Source: Neiella holothuriorum (GTDB lineage Bacteria > Pseudomonadota > Gammaproteobacteria > Enterobacterales > Neiellaceae). From it: 64,000 bases of DNA. A model generated the notes under the pieces. That model searched no databases. It was given only the letters and a program-made list of their open reading frames with translations, and had not been told where the DNA came from. The position numbers and the translations under genes are program-made. Location of the stretch: the NCBI RefSeq assembly GCF_019457915.1, contig NZ_JAHZSS010000003.1:267873-331872 (forward strand), given 5' to 3'. This document shows positions 19,721-29,508 of the stretch, in pieces. Numbering within the stretch: the stretch's first letter is position 1; every line of letters starts with the position of its first letter.

Positions 19721-21412
19721 TTAAAGCTCGCCGCGCCACCATTGGCGCAATACCTGAAGTAGGTTTAGGTTAGCTGATTCATCTGGGTCTGCCAGATCGA
19801 GCAAGCGCCGTTGCACCTTACGGAACACTGTATCTTCAGGAAAACGTTGGCGCTCATCTTCTTGTCCAACCCCAGATGGCACGCCAGTCAATATTTCAAC
19901 GGCATCAGCAACGTGAGAAACGCCCTTAATCAGTAGCTTTTTACTCGCGATTGCTTCAGCAACGTTTTGGGTTGGGTTGAATTGCAACAAATTCGATTTG
20001 GGCATGACAATGACAAATTGTTGCTCTGGCGCTAAACGGCTGGCAACGGACCAAAAGCCATCCACTTTTTCGTTGATGCCACCAATGGATTGGACATTGC
20101 CAAACTGATCGATGGCGCCTGTTACCGCCATATTTTGATGGACAGGGATCCGACTTAATGCGCTCAGCAATGCAATCAGTTCAGCCAAAGAAGCGGAATC
20201 GCCATCGACTTCGTAGTAAGACTGCTCAAAGACAATATTGGCAGACAAATGAAGTGGGGCGTCTTTGGCAAAAATTTGGGTGACGTAAGCCGCTAAAATC
20301 ATCGTGCCTTTGGCGTGAATATTACCGGCGAGTTCTGCTTTGCGTTCAATATCCACAACGTCGCCGTCACCATAATGAACACTTGCGGTTATCCGTGCTG
20401 GCTCGCCATAACAGACGTCGCCTACATCAACCACCGTCAGTCCGTTTACTTGGCCAACCTTTGCGCCAGTGACATCCAGCAACATACTGCCATCAACAAA
20501 GTCTTGATAGCTCGACTGTGCTAAATCACTGACTCTGTTTCGGCGATTGGCTAAGGTGGCCTCAACGGTGGTTGCGGTTATGACAGACTGGCCCGCGTTG
20601 TGTTTTGCTTCACGAATCAAACCACGTAAATGGCCACTGTTAAGGGAAACGTATTCGTTATGCTCAGCCCAGCGAGAAGCTGTTTTTGCCAACCGCTGGA
20701 GCCCATCCATATCAAATTGCGCGTGTTCCAATTCAGCTAATGATTTGAGGTAGCCTAGGTATTCTGGGCCTAGTTTTCGATGGATTCGATCCGCAAGCTC
20801 GACGTGCAATGGCGCGACCGTCGCTAATCGTGGATAGCATTCGCCAAGCGCGAACATATCTTGCGCATTACCTTGAATGACGATGGTACTGCGCAGCGGC
20901 GCATTCGGTAGTGATGGCAGTGGATGCTTTTGAGTTGGCACAAAAGGCATTGCAATGACGCCGCTGGCCATGGTCGTGATCAGCGCATCATTAAGTGTTT
21001 GGTTAGCCAACAACTGAGCGGCATCAATAACAATAAGCTGGCGTTCAGAGCGCCACAGCAAACCTGCTGAGAAATGCCACTGCTCGTCGCTGTAGCTTAG
21101 GTGCCCAAACAACGCCGCTGACGACAACGAATCACAGTAATGATCAATTTCGGCTTCCGGAGCTGCTTGCTCTGTCAACGTACCTTGGTTGCCATCAAAA
21201 GCAATACTTAGGGCGGTCGGCTGTGGGTTAGCAGAAATCTCAAGGTGATTGACTAGGCACGTTAAATCGACGCCAACCGGGACGACTGCCCGTAGATGCA
21301 TGGCGGATTCAAAGGCGGTTGTCGCACTGGCAACAAATTGATCTTGACCGTAAGTAAGTGGCTGGGCAACTGCGTCATCAAATGGAGAAGGGCCGTAACA
21401 AAGATCGGTCAT
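19721..21412 (-). CDS. lonH: Lon-like serine protease LonH (YcbZ family)
   Basis: A 563-residue S16-family protein. The C-terminal protease domain holds the Ser-Lys dyad S406 (DGDSASLAE) and K449 (INEKVDGFW), spaced 43 residues as in Lon. The N-terminal half is a degenerate AAA-like region without a recognisable Walker A, as in E. coli YcbZ. The gene sits upstream of fabA exactly as in E. coli. Proteolytic activity is therefore plausible but ATP dependence is not. Its start overlaps the stop of an upstream 97-aa ORF (ATGA), so translation is coupled to that gene. Substrates are unknown. Confidence 0.9.
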   Translation of the reverse strand: MTDLCYGPSPFDDAVAQPLTYGQDQFVASATTAFESAMHLRAVVPVGVDLTCLVNHLEISANPQPTALSIAFDGNQGTLTEQAAPEAEIDHYCDSLSSAALFGHLSYSDEQWHFSAGLLWRSERQLIVIDAAQLLANQTLNDALITTMASGVIAMPFVPTQKHPLPSLPNAPLRSTIVIQGNAQDMFALGECYPRLATVAPLHVELADRIHRKLGPEYLGYLKSLAELEHAQFDMDGLQRLAKTASRWAEHNEYVSLNSGHLRGLIREAKHNAGQSVITATTVEATLANRRNRVSDLAQSSYQDFVDGSMLLDVTGAKVGQVNGLTVVDVGDVCYGEPARITASVHYGDGDVVDIERKAELAGNIHAKGTMILAAYVTQIFAKDAPLHLSANIVFEQSYYEVDGDSASLAELIALLSALSRIPVHQNMAVTGAIDQFGNVQSIGGINEKVDGFWSVASRLAPEQQFVIVMPKSNLLQFNPTQNVAEAIASKKLLIKGVSHVADAVEILTGVPSGVGQEDERQRFPEDTVFRKVQRRLLDLADPDESANLNLLQVLRQWWRGEL

Positions 21413-21702
21413 TCAGGGGTTCCTACAGGCGTCACTGCATGTTCTTCAAGCCACTGCAATACAGAGGCTTTGTGGAGCCCGTAGTGGGGCTTTGTGATGG
21501 TGGTAATCAACAAGGTGTCGCGCTCGTTTACATAAGGTTTAAATTTCAAAAATACCTGCGTCGGGCTCTCGTCCGTTGCAATCGCAACAGCACCTTCACC
21601 AATCATGCAGAACGGATACAACTTAATGACCTTAATCACTGCTACATAGTCTGGATCGCTGGTTGTTTTATCCAAGCGAAATGTCACAAGTAAGGCTGCC
21701 AT
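21409..21702 (-). CDS. Hypothetical protein coupled to lonH
   Basis: A 97-residue protein of unknown function with an ATG at 21702 and a stop overlapping the lonH start by four bases. It has no signal peptide or cysteine pair. It alternates beta-like hydrophobic segments (MAALLVTFRLDK, VFLKFKPYV, DTLLITTI) with one C-terminal helix. Coupled translation suggests that it works with, or is a substrate or regulator of, the Lon-like protease. It is not MatP, which occupies this side of ycbZ in E. coli. Confidence 0.65.
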   Translation of the reverse strand: MAALLVTFRLDKTTSDPDYVAVIKVIKLYPFCMIGEGAVAIATDESPTQVFLKFKPYVNERDTLLITTITKPHYGLHKASVLQWLEEHAVTPVGTPE

Positions 21703-21808
21703 ATGTTTGTTCCAATTAAAGCGAGTGACCTAACGGCCAATTTCAAAATGGCAATAATGCCTAATTATGAAAGAGATAAAAAGAGAGGCTGTCACGAAGT
21801 AGATGTTT

Positions 21809-21844
21809 GTTGCTGTTAGCGTGTAACAACGCGCTAACAGCAAC
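21809..21844 (-). terminator. Strong hairpin between csiV and the 97-aa gene
   Basis: A 13-bp perfect stem GTTGCTGTTAGCG / CGCTAACAGCAAC (21809-21821 with 21832-21844) with a 10-base loop lies just past the csiV stop. It is a likely terminator of the mfd-csiV transcript, although the U tract is poor. It shares the CTGTTAGC core with the hairpin at 18663. Confidence 0.6.
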
Positions 21845-21866
21845 CGTTGGGCATACCAATTCTAAA

Positions 21867-23309
21867 TCAATTTATTGCAGGGGCTGATGTGTCTATATCC
21901 GTTTCTGGTTCGGGATCAGGACGTACTTCATATGGCCGAATTTGCACCAGCATGCCCATCATCGGGTGATCGAAGTAATGAAGCTCTTGGCTACGTACCC
22001 GCCGAAACTGAGCCATTTGATATGAAAACAAAAACGGCACCGTGGCAGCATCTGAAATTAAAGTGCTCGTTGGTTCCATCGCCAATGCTAATTGCTCTGG
22101 TGGTTGAGCAACATCCTGCGGTGATTTTCGACCCGAGCGGCGCAGCACCATGTCTGTTTCAACATGAAGCCAGTTCGCAAGCCAAATGTGTAAGTTAGCC
22201 TCTAGCTCCCATACCGCTGGTTTGAGCACAACCGGAGTCGGCGTGAGGTCAACTTCTTGCCACGGCTGCGTTAACGTCGAGGTCGATTGAATAGCGGTAA
22301 CGGGTTGGCTTGTTGGTAATGATGGATCGCCTGTTGTTTCCGTATTTTCAATACCGGCAGACAGTTGCGTGTCATTGGTTGAATGTTGCGATAACTCATC
22401 TGAAGAATCTAGCGACAATACCTCAGTATCATCGAGCAGCATTGGCTCCTCAATGGGGTGCTCCCAACCATCGGAGGAATAACGAGCGCCGAAATTTTGC
22501 CCAGCGATTAGTTTCAGTGCCGGCATGCGTCGTTTGCTGTCAATGTTGATACGCCAGCCAGCATGTAGCATAGGTTTGTAAGCTCCGCCGTTGGCGAGTT
22601 TGCGGCGGGCATCGGTTAACTGTAATAGCTCAGGCGTTAACAAGTAAGCCTGACTATCCGTTTCTGGAATTTGATGTGGCGTCATCGCGACCGGCAACTG
22701 AGTTAGTTCGTCGTAGCTGCGTGGTTTCTGGCAGTCGTTAAGCCATTGCTCAAACGCTAATTGCTCTTCTGGTGTGCGAGCTGGCTCAAGTTCTTCAGGC
22801 ATCAGCAGATCTTGCGCTTCTTCGGCGGTGGCTGAGTCAGCTTCTGGTTCAAGCTCAGGCTCTGCAATAGGGAAACCAAATTCATCATATTGCACACCTT
22901 GTTCAATCGCATCTTCGCTTGGCTCTAGCACATCAGTGGTAGAACCCAGTGTTGTACCAAGGATCCCAATTTCTTGCTCAGTGAGCGGCAGGGCAACTTG
23001 TGACAGGCCTTCATCGGCTAATGCGGCTAACGGCACCGGCTCTGGTTGAGGGCAATCGTCTGGAGCGAGTAAAAAGGCGGCAAACAAATCGAGTTGTTTT
23101 GCGGCGACTTTACTTTGGCGCGAGGCTTCAAAATCTTCATCGAGCTGAGTTGGATCCTCGGTGCGAGAAAATAGAATCACTTCTACTTCAAACCAGCGGG
23201 CAAGGGCAGACGGTGTTGCTAACGCACTGCCTAACAAGGCAGCGGTTAATAATGCTGGTTTTAGAACGGCGGGTTTAAAAGGGGCCGCACGGTATGTCAA
23301 TTTGTTCAC
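21867..23309 (-). CDS. csiV: CsiV family periplasmic protein
   Basis: A 480-residue exported protein with an N-terminal signal peptide ending near SALARW. The segment RWFEVEVILFSRT after the cleavage site and the C-terminal YFDHPMMGMLVQIRPYE are the family's conserved blocks. Between them is a long acidic low-complexity region. In Vibrio cholerae CsiV activates the peptidoglycan polymerase PBP1A through LpoA. The start is GTG at 23309 with AAGGAG upstream at a rather long spacing. The gene follows mfd by 14 bases on the same strand, the usual arrangement in this group. Confidence 0.9.
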   Translation of the reverse strand: MNKLTYRAAPFKPAVLKPALLTAALLGSALATPSALARWFEVEVILFSRTEDPTQLDEDFEASRQSKVAAKQLDLFAAFLLAPDDCPQPEPVPLAALADEGLSQVALPLTEQEIGILGTTLGSTTDVLEPSEDAIEQGVQYDEFGFPIAEPELEPEADSATAEEAQDLLMPEELEPARTPEEQLAFEQWLNDCQKPRSYDELTQLPVAMTPHQIPETDSQAYLLTPELLQLTDARRKLANGGAYKPMLHAGWRINIDSKRRMPALKLIAGQNFGARYSSDGWEHPIEEPMLLDDTEVLSLDSSDELSQHSTNDTQLSAGIENTETTGDPSLPTSQPVTAIQSTSTLTQPWQEVDLTPTPVVLKPAVWELEANLHIWLANWLHVETDMVLRRSGRKSPQDVAQPPEQLALAMEPTSTLISDAATVPFLFSYQMAQFRRVRSQELHYFDHPMMGMLVQIRPYEVRPDPEPETDIDTSAPAIN

Positions 23310-23323
23310 CGAACTAATTCTCC

Positions 23324-26300
23324 TTATGCTGCAGATGCCAGTGTTTTCAATAGATCTTGGATGATTTGCAGGCGTTTGGCTGATTCGGGTTCACCGGCCA
23401 TTAACCGCAGCTTATTAGGTCCTTCCATGCGATAGTATGCCGGTTGGCTCTGAATAAGGCCAATGATCTGCGCAGGTGAAACTTTGGTGTCCTGTTTAAA
23501 CACTAACTGGCCACTTTGATGGCCTAATTCAACTTTGCTGATGCCAAGTTTTGCGGCCAATAACTTGAGTTCAGCAATGTGGAACAAGTTTTTACTGGCA
23601 TCGGGTAACAAACCAAAACGATCAATCAACTCAACCTGCAATTCATTTAATGCATCAGCGGTTTCTGCTGAGGCTATGCGCTTGTACAAAGACAACCGTT
23701 GATTCACATCATGAATGTAATCATCTGGCAATAATGCGGGCAGGCGAAGTTCAATTTCGGTTTGCTCGCCAAGCAGGCTGTCCAAACTCGGTTGCTTACC
23801 ATGTTTCAGTGCTTCAACGGCTTGCTCTAACATTTCCATGTATAAACCAAAACCGATACTTTCAATTTGTCCGCTTTGATCATCACCCAATAATTCGCCC
23901 GCGCCACGGATCTCCAAATCATGGGTTGCCAATGCGAAACCTGCGCCTAAGTCTTCAAGTTGCTCTATCGCTTCGAGACGTTTCTGAGCATCTTTACTCA
24001 ACGCTTTTTGATGCGGGGTAAATAAATAAGCATAAGCTTGGTGGTGGCTTCGGCCTACGCGACCGCGAAGTTGGTGCAACTGGGCGAGGCCATATTTGTC
24101 GGCCCGATTAATGATAATGGTGTTCGCACTTGGAACATCAATGCCGGTTTCGATAATCGTCGTGCACACCAGGACATTAAATCGTTGGTGGTAAAAGTCA
24201 GACATGACTTCTTCAAGCTCGCGTTCGCGCATTTGGCCGTGGGCAATAGCAACCCGCGCTTCTGGCACTAATTCGGCTAACTTATCGGCGATGTGATCAA
24301 TGGTTTCGACTTCATTGTGAAGGTAATAAACCTGACCACCACGAAGCACTTCGCGCACGATTGCTTCGCGAACTTGGGTGTCATCGAACTCGCGCACAAA
24401 GGTTTTTACGGCTAAACGTTTGGCCGGCGGGGTTGCGATAATCGATAAGTCGCGCATACCACTCATGGCCATGTTTAGGGTCCGCGGAATCGGCGTAGCG
24501 GTTAGCGTTAAAATGTCGACATCGGCACGCAAGGCCTTAATTTTATCTTTCTGTCGAACGCCAAAGCGGTGCTCTTCGTCGACAACCAGCAGGCCCAAAT
24601 CGGAAAACTTAACATCAGGTGAGAGCAGTTTATGGGTGCCAACCACGATATCAACTTTGCCGGCTTGTAAATCGCTCAAAATAGCCGTGGTTTGTTTGGT
24701 TGAATTAAAGCGTGACAAGACCTCTACTCGAATTGGCCAATTTGCAAAGCGATCGCGAAGGTTCTCGTAGTGTTGCTGCGCTAGCAAGGTAGTTGGAACT
24801 AGCAATGCCACTTGCTTGCCGTCGTTGACGGCAACAAAAGCGGCTCGCATTGCTACTTCGGTTTTGCCAAAGCCAACATCGCCACAAACTAATCTATCCA
24901 TGGCGCTCGGTTTGCTCATGTCTAACAAAACTTGCTGAATGGCATTTTGCTGATCAAAGGTTTCTTCAAATGGGAAGCCAGCACAAAATTGCTGATAAGC
25001 GCTTTGTTCAATGTTAAAGCCATAACCCGATTTAGCGGCTCGCTGGGCGTATATATCTAATAGCTCGGCGGCTACGTCATGAACTTTTTCAGCCGCTTTT
25101 CGTTTGGCTTTTTCCCAGTGCTCAGTGCCTAATTTGTTCAGTGGCGCGCTATCGGCATCGCCGCCAGTGTAGCGAGCAATCAAGTGCAGCGAGGACACCG
25201 GCACGTAAAGTTTGTCGCCACCCGCATATTCTAGCGTGACGAACTCATTGGTCATGCCGCCAGCATCAAGGGTTTGCAAACCTGTGTAGCGACCAACACC
25301 ATGATCTAAATGCACCACAGGTTGACCCAACTGCAACTCGGCCAGATTTCGAATGACACCTTCGGTACTGAGATTTTTCTGTTTATCACGGCGGCGCTTT
25401 TGCATGACGCGCTTGCCGAGCAATTCTGATTCTGTGACCACCAACAAATCGGCTAGCGGATAATGAAATGAGTGCTCCGCTGGTGACACAATCAAGCCAA
25501 AGCGTTCGCTTGAATCGATAAATTGATACAAATTGTCGAAGGCTTTAATGGTCAGTTTAAGCGGCTTCAATAATTCTAATAAGGCTTCTCGTCGACCTTC
25601 AGATTCAACGCTAAATAACAGCCGGTGTTTGCTCCGTGCAACACACTGCTGTAGCGCCGCTAATGGCTCGGCACTTTGACCATCAACACGCAGCTCAGGA
25701 ATGGCTTTAGTATCCAGCTTGATGTTGCCTGCGCGGCGCGTTGGTTTGTCACAAAGTTGGATTCGGTGCTGGCCTTTAAGCACTGTCATTAATTCAATGA
25801 CGCTCAGAAATACATCTTGTGGCGGTAAGATTGGGCGCGTTACGTCATGGCGGCGGTCTTCATAACGTTTGGTTACGTCGTCTACAAATTGTTCTGCCGC
25901 TTGCTCTATGCCTTCCCATAACGCGAATATGCTGTTGCTTGGCAAGTAATCAAACAAACTGCCGCATTGTTCAAAAAACAGTGGTAAGTAATATTCAATA
26001 CCTGCCGCGGCTATCCCGCGACTGACTTGTTGATAGAGCGAGTCTTTGTCATTGCTAATGGTGAAGCGTTCACGAAACTGACGACGAAATCGCTCAATAC
26101 CTTGTTCATCGAGTGGGAACTCATGGGCAGGTAAGAGGTTTAAACCGTCAAGCTTGTCGCTACTGCGTTGGGTTTCTGGATCGAACAAACGCAAGCTATC
26201 GACTTCATCATCAAAGAAATCAATTCGTACTGGCGCATCCATACCCATTGGAAACAAATCCAACAAACTCCCGCGGGCAGCAAATTCGCCATGCTCCAAC

Positions 26301-26791
26301 ACTTGTTGGACCGGGTTGTACCCCGATTTTTCCAATCGCTGCCGTAATTCGTGCATGTCGAGCTTGTCGCCAGCGTTGAGGATCATTGCCGATTGGTCAA
26401 TGTAGCTAGAAGGCGCGATTCGGAGCATCAAGGTATTAATTGGAACGATGATAATGCCCTGAGTCATTTGCCGCATTTGGTACAAGGTGGCGATACGCTG
26501 GCTGACAATATCCTGATGTGGTGAGAACTGATCGTATGGCAGCGTTTCCCAATCGGGGAACACTTGCACATCAACGTCGAGCTGCTTGGCAAAATAGCTC
26601 AGTTCAGTTTCCAAGCGCAGCGCGGTGCTGGTATCCGGTGCAACTAAAACGACCGGTGCGCTGGCATGAGCAGCTGTTTCGGCAAGCGCTAGCGAAAGCG
26701 CGCTACCTTGGTAACTATGCCAGAAACGTTGGTTCTGCGGGGCATCAGGTAAGTCGTGTACTACATGGTTAAATAAACTAGGCAATGTCAT
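23324..26791 (-). CDS. mfd: Transcription-repair coupling factor Mfd
   Basis: An 1155-residue SF2 translocase that removes stalled RNA polymerase and recruits UvrA. Visible are the UvrB-like N-terminal domains, the RNA polymerase-interacting domain around residues 480-560 (VVHLDHGVGRYTGLQ), Walker A GDVGFGKTEV near residue 638, Walker B DEEHRFGV near 733, the LTATPIPRTL motif III and QLRGRVGRS motif VI, and a C-terminal TRCF domain. Length matches E. coli Mfd (1148 aa). Start ATG at 26791. Confidence 0.97.
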   Translation of the reverse strand: MTLPSLFNHVVHDLPDAPQNQRFWHSYQGSALSLALAETAAHASAPVVLVAPDTSTALRLETELSYFAKQLDVDVQVFPDWETLPYDQFSPHQDIVSQRIATLYQMRQMTQGIIIVPINTLMLRIAPSSYIDQSAMILNAGDKLDMHELRQRLEKSGYNPVQQVLEHGEFAARGSLLDLFPMGMDAPVRIDFFDDEVDSLRLFDPETQRSSDKLDGLNLLPAHEFPLDEQGIERFRRQFRERFTISNDKDSLYQQVSRGIAAAGIEYYLPLFFEQCGSLFDYLPSNSIFALWEGIEQAAEQFVDDVTKRYEDRRHDVTRPILPPQDVFLSVIELMTVLKGQHRIQLCDKPTRRAGNIKLDTKAIPELRVDGQSAEPLAALQQCVARSKHRLLFSVESEGRREALLELLKPLKLTIKAFDNLYQFIDSSERFGLIVSPAEHSFHYPLADLLVVTESELLGKRVMQKRRRDKQKNLSTEGVIRNLAELQLGQPVVHLDHGVGRYTGLQTLDAGGMTNEFVTLEYAGGDKLYVPVSSLHLIARYTGGDADSAPLNKLGTEHWEKAKRKAAEKVHDVAAELLDIYAQRAAKSGYGFNIEQSAYQQFCAGFPFEETFDQQNAIQQVLLDMSKPSAMDRLVCGDVGFGKTEVAMRAAFVAVNDGKQVALLVPTTLLAQQHYENLRDRFANWPIRVEVLSRFNSTKQTTAILSDLQAGKVDIVVGTHKLLSPDVKFSDLGLLVVDEEHRFGVRQKDKIKALRADVDILTLTATPIPRTLNMAMSGMRDLSIIATPPAKRLAVKTFVREFDDTQVREAIVREVLRGGQVYYLHNEVETIDHIADKLAELVPEARVAIAHGQMRERELEEVMSDFYHQRFNVLVCTTIIETGIDVPSANTIIINRADKYGLAQLHQLRGRVGRSHHQAYAYLFTPHQKALSKDAQKRLEAIEQLEDLGAGFALATHDLEIRGAGELLGDDQSGQIESIGFGLYMEMLEQAVEALKHGKQPSLDSLLGEQTEIELRLPALLPDDYIHDVNQRLSLYKRIASAETADALNELQVELIDRFGLLPDASKNLFHIAELKLLAAKLGISKVELGHQSGQLVFKQDTKVSPAQIIGLIQSQPAYYRMEGPNKLRLMAGEPESAKRLQIIQDLLKTLASAA

Positions 26792-26915
26792 TGAGCTTTT
26801 TTGTTGAATCCTGTTACTCGTGCTGCGGCATGTTTGTTAATCCATTCATGCGGCTGCACCCTTGGTGGCGTTGAGCCTAGCTTATTTAAGCGAGGCTGCC
26901 GATATTTGGTGATCG

Positions 26916-27473
26916 TTATTGGTTTTGCCGACGTTGCTGCAATTGTTTGGTTTGAATGTGCAATGTTGCTCTGATCAAATGCTCCTGGTCGTCATCCCTG
27001 AGCTTGCAGTATTCAAGTGTCACCAAACGACGATCGTCAGCAGTTTCGATCTTCACAACTTTGGCGTAGGCATAAATGGCCACAGCTTGTTCGGGCAGGA
27101 ATACTTTTACGCGGGCTACTTGCTCAAGCTCAATTGCATCATCGGTCATAAAGGTTAAACCGCCTGCGCTAATACTTTCACTCAGGTGACGTTCGTCAGG
27201 ATTATCCTGTAATTGCAGGACGTAACTTAAAATAACGTCGATTTTTCGCGATTGGTTCGCTAGGTAATCGGCTAATTCGTCGCTGGCGTCAGCAATCTTT
27301 CTCAAGCTACGTAGCGAGGCCGAATCAATGTGGCTTACCTCTGCGCTAATCAAAAAGGGCTGTGGGATCTCGTGCTGAAACTCAATGTCGTCCGGCGCTG
27401 CTTGGCCGATGGGTAATAACTTGACGTTGATACTTGCTTGATAATTAACGCTGAAATAATCAGTGTGATCCAT
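26916..27473 (-). CDS. PilZ-like domain protein
   Basis: A 185-residue cytosolic protein. The C-terminal half has the PilZ-like pattern (ESISAGGLTF, a DxSxxG-type motif with E for D) followed by strands and a C-terminal QTKQLQQRRQ basic tail. No clear RxxxR motif precedes it, so binding of cyclic di-GMP is uncertain. It lies divergently from lolC. A PilZ-type protein at this position is common in marine gammaproteobacteria; role unknown. Start ATG at 27473 has only a weak Shine-Dalgarno. Confidence 0.65.
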   Translation of the reverse strand: MDHTDYFSVNYQASINVKLLPIGQAAPDDIEFQHEIPQPFLISAEVSHIDSASLRSLRKIADASDELADYLANQSRKIDVILSYVLQLQDNPDERHLSESISAGGLTFMTDDAIELEQVARVKVFLPEQAVAIYAYAKVVKIETADDRRLVTLEYCKLRDDDQEHLIRATLHIQTKQLQQRRQNQ

Positions 27474-27575
27474 GAATTAGGAGCCTTTTCGTTGTGCTTC
27501 TGTTTGTTTTCGGCGTTATTATCCAGTAACTTGCTGTCTCGGTAAAATTTTTACGACAAGACTGATAAAGTTTTT

Positions 27576-28820
27576 ATGTTTCGACCTGCTGCCGTATTCA
27601 TCGGACTCCGCTATGCACGCGCACAAAAAGGCAGCGGATTCGTTTCTTTCATCAACTTTTTCTCCACGGCAGGTATTCTTCTAGGCGTTATGGCGCTGGT
27701 TGTCGTGGTGTCCGTCATGAATGGCTTTGAGCGTGAACTCAAACAACGGATTTTGGGGTTGGTGCCGCAAGTTGTTCTAACCCAAGATCGTTTTGTAGCC
27801 CCAGATGACCAACCTAAATTAATCGAATCGCTTGCTGCTCAAGCACATATTAAAGGCGCAGTGCCTTATGTGCAGTCGCAAGCCATTATTCAATCGCGCC
27901 AACAAATGACCGGTGTCCAATTACTCGGTATTTCGCCTGCGTTTGAACAAAATCTAACGCCGTTGGCTTCCGCCATGATTCAAGGCAATCTTAATGCGCT
28001 AACCAGCCATAAATATGGTGTGGTGATCAGCCGGGCGATGGCTCGAAAATTAGGTGTTGGCGTTGGTGCGTCGGTACGTTTATCGGTTATGGAAGGGGCA
28101 CGTCATACGCCGTTTGGCCAGCTTCCGAACCAGCGGAAATTTGAAGTTGTTGGTTTATATCAACTCGGCTCAGAAGCTGATTTGCAATTTATCTACACCA
28201 GCCTTGATGATGCCGCGCGCATGGTAAGACAACCACGCGGCTCAGCCGAGGGGATTCGGCTTTATTTAGATGATGCGTTTAATGCGCCTGCGGTGGTCGA
28301 ATCGTTGTCACAACAGTCAGCTTGGCAAGGTTGGCAATTCGATAGTTGGCGCCGTAGTCACGGCGATTTGTTTGCTGCTGTGACCATGGAAAAGAACATG
28401 ATGTGGTTTATGTTGCTGCTAATTATTGGTGTTGCGGCATTTAATATCATTTCTGCGCTGTTTTTAATTGTTGCTAACAAGCAAGGTGAAGTTGCGATTT
28501 TGCAAACTTTAGGCTTAAGCCCAAATCAAATCACTCAGGTCTTTATGATTCAAGGCTGTGCGCAGGGTGTTATTGGCGCACTACTGGGGACGGTGTTAGG
28601 CGTGTTATTGGTTAATCATTTGGATACGGTTATGGCCTTCACTGGCATTCAAGTTGTGGCCACCCCCGGCTACGATGCTTTCAGCCTACCGGTTGATCTT
28701 CGCTACCCTCAAATTATTGTCATTGCGTTGTTAGCGGTTGTGTTGAGCTTTATGGCGACGCTTTATCCAGCTCGGCAAGCCGCTGCTGTTAAGCCTGCGG
28801 AGGCATTACGTTATGACTGA
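27576..28820 (+). CDS. lolC: Lipoprotein-releasing system permease LolC
   Basis: A 414-residue inner-membrane protein with one N-terminal and three C-terminal membrane segments around a large periplasmic MacB-type domain. The start [12 protein letters not shown] and the conserved [20 protein letters not shown] match LolC, as does the C-terminus KPAEALRYD. With LolD and LolE it extracts outer-membrane lipoproteins from the inner membrane and hands them to LolA. Overlaps lolD by eight bases. Confidence 0.93.
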   Translation: MFRPAAVFIGLRYARAQKGSGFVSFINFFSTAGILLGVMALVVVVSVMNGFERELKQRILGLVPQVVLTQDRFVAPDDQPKLIESLAAQAHIKGAVPYVQSQAIIQSRQQMTGVQLLGISPAFEQNLTPLASAMIQGNLNALTSHKYGVVISRAMARKLGVGVGASVRLSVMEGARHTPFGQLPNQRKFEVVGLYQLGSEADLQFIYTSLDDAARMVRQPRGSAEGIRLYLDDAFNAPAVVESLSQQSAWQGWQFDSWRRSHGDLFAAVTMEKNMMWFMLLLIIGVAAFNIISALFLIVANKQGEVAILQTLGLSPNQITQVFMIQGCAQGVIGALLGTVLGVLLVNHLDTVMAFTGIQVVATPGYDAFSLPVDLRYPQIIVIALLAVVLSFMATLYPARQAAAVKPAEALRYD

Positions 28821-29508
28821 AGTTTTGATGCAAGGGCGTCAGATTAGCAAAAGCTATCAGGATGGTAAAAACACCACTCAGGTGTTGCAGGATATTAGCT
28901 TCGATCTTCACATCGGTGAAATGTTAGCCATTGTCGGAAGCTCTGGCTCGGGCAAAAGTACCTTAATGCATATTCTTGGGTTACTTGATTCGCCCGATTG
29001 CGGAGAGCTCCATTGTCGCGGTGACAATTTGTTGCAGCTGAGCCAAGCAAAAGCTGCAGCCTTTAGAAATGAACACCTTGGTTTTGTTTATCAATTTCAT
29101 CATTTGCTTAATGAATTTAGCGCGACTGAAAATGTAGCAATGCCGCTATTGATTGGTGGGTGCCAACCGCAACGAGCCAAACAAAAAGCTAATGAGATGT
29201 TAGAGCGCGTTGGGCTTGGCCATCGTTTAAAGCATCGGCCCGCTGAGCTCTCGGGCGGTGAACGGCAACGTGTTGCTATAGCCCGCGCGGTCGTTAATGA
29301 GCCAGCATTAGTGCTGGCTGATGAACCAACCGGAAACCTTGATCAGACCACTGGCGATAGTGTGTTCGGCTTGTTAAAAGAACTCAATCAGAGCTTGCAA
29401 ACGAGCTTTGTGATTGTCACCCATGATCTCCAATTAGCGAGCCAACTCGATCGAACCGTGACGTTGAACAATGGCTTGCTCGTTGCTAACGAGTCGATGA
29501 CACCATGA
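28813..29508 (+). CDS. lolD: Lipoprotein-releasing ATPase LolD
   Basis: A 231-residue ABC ATPase: Walker [10 protein letters not shown], signature LSGGERQR, Walker [14 protein letters not shown]-loop VTHD. It powers the LolCE permease. It overlaps both neighbours (8 bases with lolC, 4 with lolE), giving a tight operon. Confidence 0.96.
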   Translation: MTEVLMQGRQISKSYQDGKNTTQVLQDISFDLHIGEMLAIVGSSGSGKSTLMHILGLLDSPDCGELHCRGDNLLQLSQAKAAAFRNEHLGFVYQFHHLLNEFSATENVAMPLLIGGCQPQRAKQKANEMLERVGLGHRLKHRPAELSGGERQRVAIARAVVNEPALVLADEPTGNLDQTTGDSVFGLLKELNQSLQTSFVIVTHDLQLASQLDRTVTLNNGLLVANESMTP

